Positions 62,401 to 64,000 of a stretch of 64,000 bases of DNA are shown piece by piece; the stretch's first letter is position 1, and the number at the start of each line of letters is the position of its first letter. The translations under genes and the position numbers were made by a program. Under the pieces are notes generated by a model. That model worked only from the letters and a program-made list of their open reading frames with translations, made no database searches and was not told the origin of the DNA. Source of the DNA: Sphagnum compactum. Taxonomy: Eukaryota; Bryophyta; Sphagnopsida; Sphagnales. Location of the stretch: NCBI GenBank assembly GCA_965153455.1, contig OZ234503.1, positions 4,588,001-4,652,000 of the forward strand, read 5' to 3'.

Positions 62401-64000
62401 TCATCCTTGTGCTGTCCCAGCAGGGAAGATGAGGGGTACATGTTGGTACCCATCCCCAGCCGACGGCCTGTCTCCTTTCCAATTGCCAGTTGGTCACCTG
62501 CAATGTAGTTACGTCAGTTTTTATTTACTCGCAGCTTTGTGAGTCAAGGTCACACTGATACTGAGTTTGAAAAGATGTACATAAAAACCACAGCAACCAA
62601 TTGTTTCCAACTTCAAAGTGTCTGCACACAACATAGGCAAACACATGGCTGTTAGCAGATCCAAGCTGTCCCAGTTACCTGTAATCATTTTGACATTCAC
62701 TCCAAGGTCGAGAGCACGGCGAATAGTCTCAGCACTGTCATGGCGAGGTGGGTCAAAGAGAGGTAACAACCCACAAAATTCCCAAGGACCTCCTGCACTT
62801 TCTTTGCTTTGGTCTGGAACTTCCTGTATTGTTGACAATTCACCATGATTCAAATCCGGACCACAATTGCTGATTCCAAGAGGGATAGCTCAAGTAGTGA
62901 AAGCTAGTTTCCTTCAGAGTCAAGAACTCTTCACACTTGGACTTCAATGTAGCAAAAGAGTATTTTGTCTTCATCCATATGTTGGACGGTGACTGTCTAT
63001 TTTCCATATGCATATTGAGGATGGAAACAAGTGGTACAGCTAAAACTGCTATTTGTGCAGACCCAAGACTTCAAAATTGTGGCATAGAGATGGACATACT
63101 ATGTTGTGAAGAAGAACATAGTGGTAACTAGGATAATAAAAACATGGAGCATCGAGAGCACTTGCCTGTCTGGCAACACCCAATGACCTAAGTCCTCGCT
63201 CTGCAAATTTGTCAATTACAGAATGTACCCTCACAGCAATCTCTGCTTTGTTGTATGCCAGAGACAATATCTGCAAATCCAGAAACCACTCACCAACTGA
63301 TGGTTTTTAAGCAGGGCATGAAAGACCTGCACACTATGAAGGTTTTTCTCTTCAAAGTTTTTCTATTATTTACATTACATCATTAAAAAATTGCTTAATG
63401 GTTGACCTGCAAACATTTTTTTGACAGGACATCACATTGCCAAACTCTTCCCAATTTTACAGGTTTTCACACCCAACCTTTGCTTTTGAAATGGCAATGT
63501 TTATGGTTTGTCATGTGATAGATAATCAATTGTCAGGCAGGGGTACACCAAGAACATTATAGACATCAACTTTGTATAGAAGATACTTCTGTTCATCTTG
63601 CCACATTCTTTTCTGAGTGTTTTCAATATCTGCATAGAAAAAACCATGCCAGTGATATAATTGACTGAACTGTAGGCAATATATGTTGGAAGTTTCAGAT
63701 ACATAAGGAGCATAGCAGCACCTGTTCAGGAGCACCTTTACTTGCACGATACCACTTTCCATCAGCACTATCAATGTAAGTTATAGCTGTCCGCTTGTCT
63801 ACTGGGTTGAATGGGAGGAAATGAACTTCTTTTATATTTGCACGTGCCTGCCAATAATCACAGATACATAAACTTAATCAAATGGCTCTTTGCAGAAACA
63901 ACAATTAGAAGCCACCTGGTCCCTCTCTCCTCCATTTGTTTCACAGAAAAGAAGTCAAAGCTCTTACCTCTTTCGGATCAGCCAACATACCAACAATGGC
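59454..64000 (-). CDS. Plasma-membrane H+-ATPase (P3A), C-terminal part (runs off window)
   Basis: This P-type pump extrudes protons using ATP and energises the plasma membrane. Thirteen exons fit in phase: 63968-64000 (continues right), 63722-63847, 63166-63270, 62679-62823, 62333-62497, 61843-62081, 61682-61714, 61321-61402, 60952-61112, 60578-60751, 60219-60401, 59812-60014 and 59454-59550. Motifs in order are [18 protein letters not shown] (nucleotide site), [70 protein letters not shown] (hinge), [20 protein letters not shown] and [20 protein letters not shown]. The autoinhibitory tail has [35 protein letters not shown] and ends QSYTV, keeping the penultimate Thr whose phosphorylation recruits 14-3-3. 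Intron 63165 to 62824 starts with GC. The N-terminal half, including the phosphorylated Asp, is outside the window. Confidence 0.97.

Overview
This window is nuclear DNA of a land plant, very probably a non-seed plant such as a fern. The evidence is spliced GT-AG genes for conserved plant proteins, interstitial TTTAGGG-type telomere motifs, a decayed PPR cluster of the DMYAxCG type, and long AT-rich stretches of decayed transposons. The species is an inference; no ribosomal or organellar marker is present.

Layout, left to right. 1-1808 (-): start of clathrin heavy chain, running off the left edge. 2511-6117 (+): an eight-exon, organelle-type RluA/RluD pseudouridine synthase, divergent from clathrin across a 0.7 kb shared promoter. 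7385-20510: repeat territory, with a 3 x 86 bp tandem repeat, a decayed Copia element fused in frame to a decayed Helitron Rep/helicase (- strand), a GATG-type satellite, and an imperfect palindrome of about 4.6 kb. 21389-23214 (-): a spliced gene that reads by eye as a gasdermin-like pore-forming protein. 27134-31837 (-): a five-exon TPR-CHAT (caspase-like) protease, about 1106 aa. 32.4-39.7 kb: AT-rich, with a decayed YMDD reverse transcriptase (-). 40743-44333 (+): an 11-exon VTC4-type L-galactose-1-phosphate/myo-inositol-1-phosphate phosphatase. 46.7-48.5 kb (-): PPR pseudogene. 49.2-50.6 kb (+): hAT-like transposase remnant. 54954-56321 (+): an intronless G-box-binding-factor bZIP. 59454-64000 (-): the last 13 exons of a P-type plasma-membrane H+-ATPase.

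The most interesting content is the co-oriented pair at 21.4-31.8 kb. A CHAT protease lies about 4 kb upstream of a gasdermin-like gene whose pore-like domain ends in a short acidic tail. In bacteria and fungi, gasdermins are commonly encoded beside caspase-like or CHAT proteases that cut them to trigger lytic cell death. A plant version would be a candidate immune or cell-death module. The gasdermin call rests on motif order seen by eye and needs profile and structure checks. The housekeeping genes around it (clathrin, pseudouridine synthase, VTC4, H+-ATPase) show no functional link to the pair.
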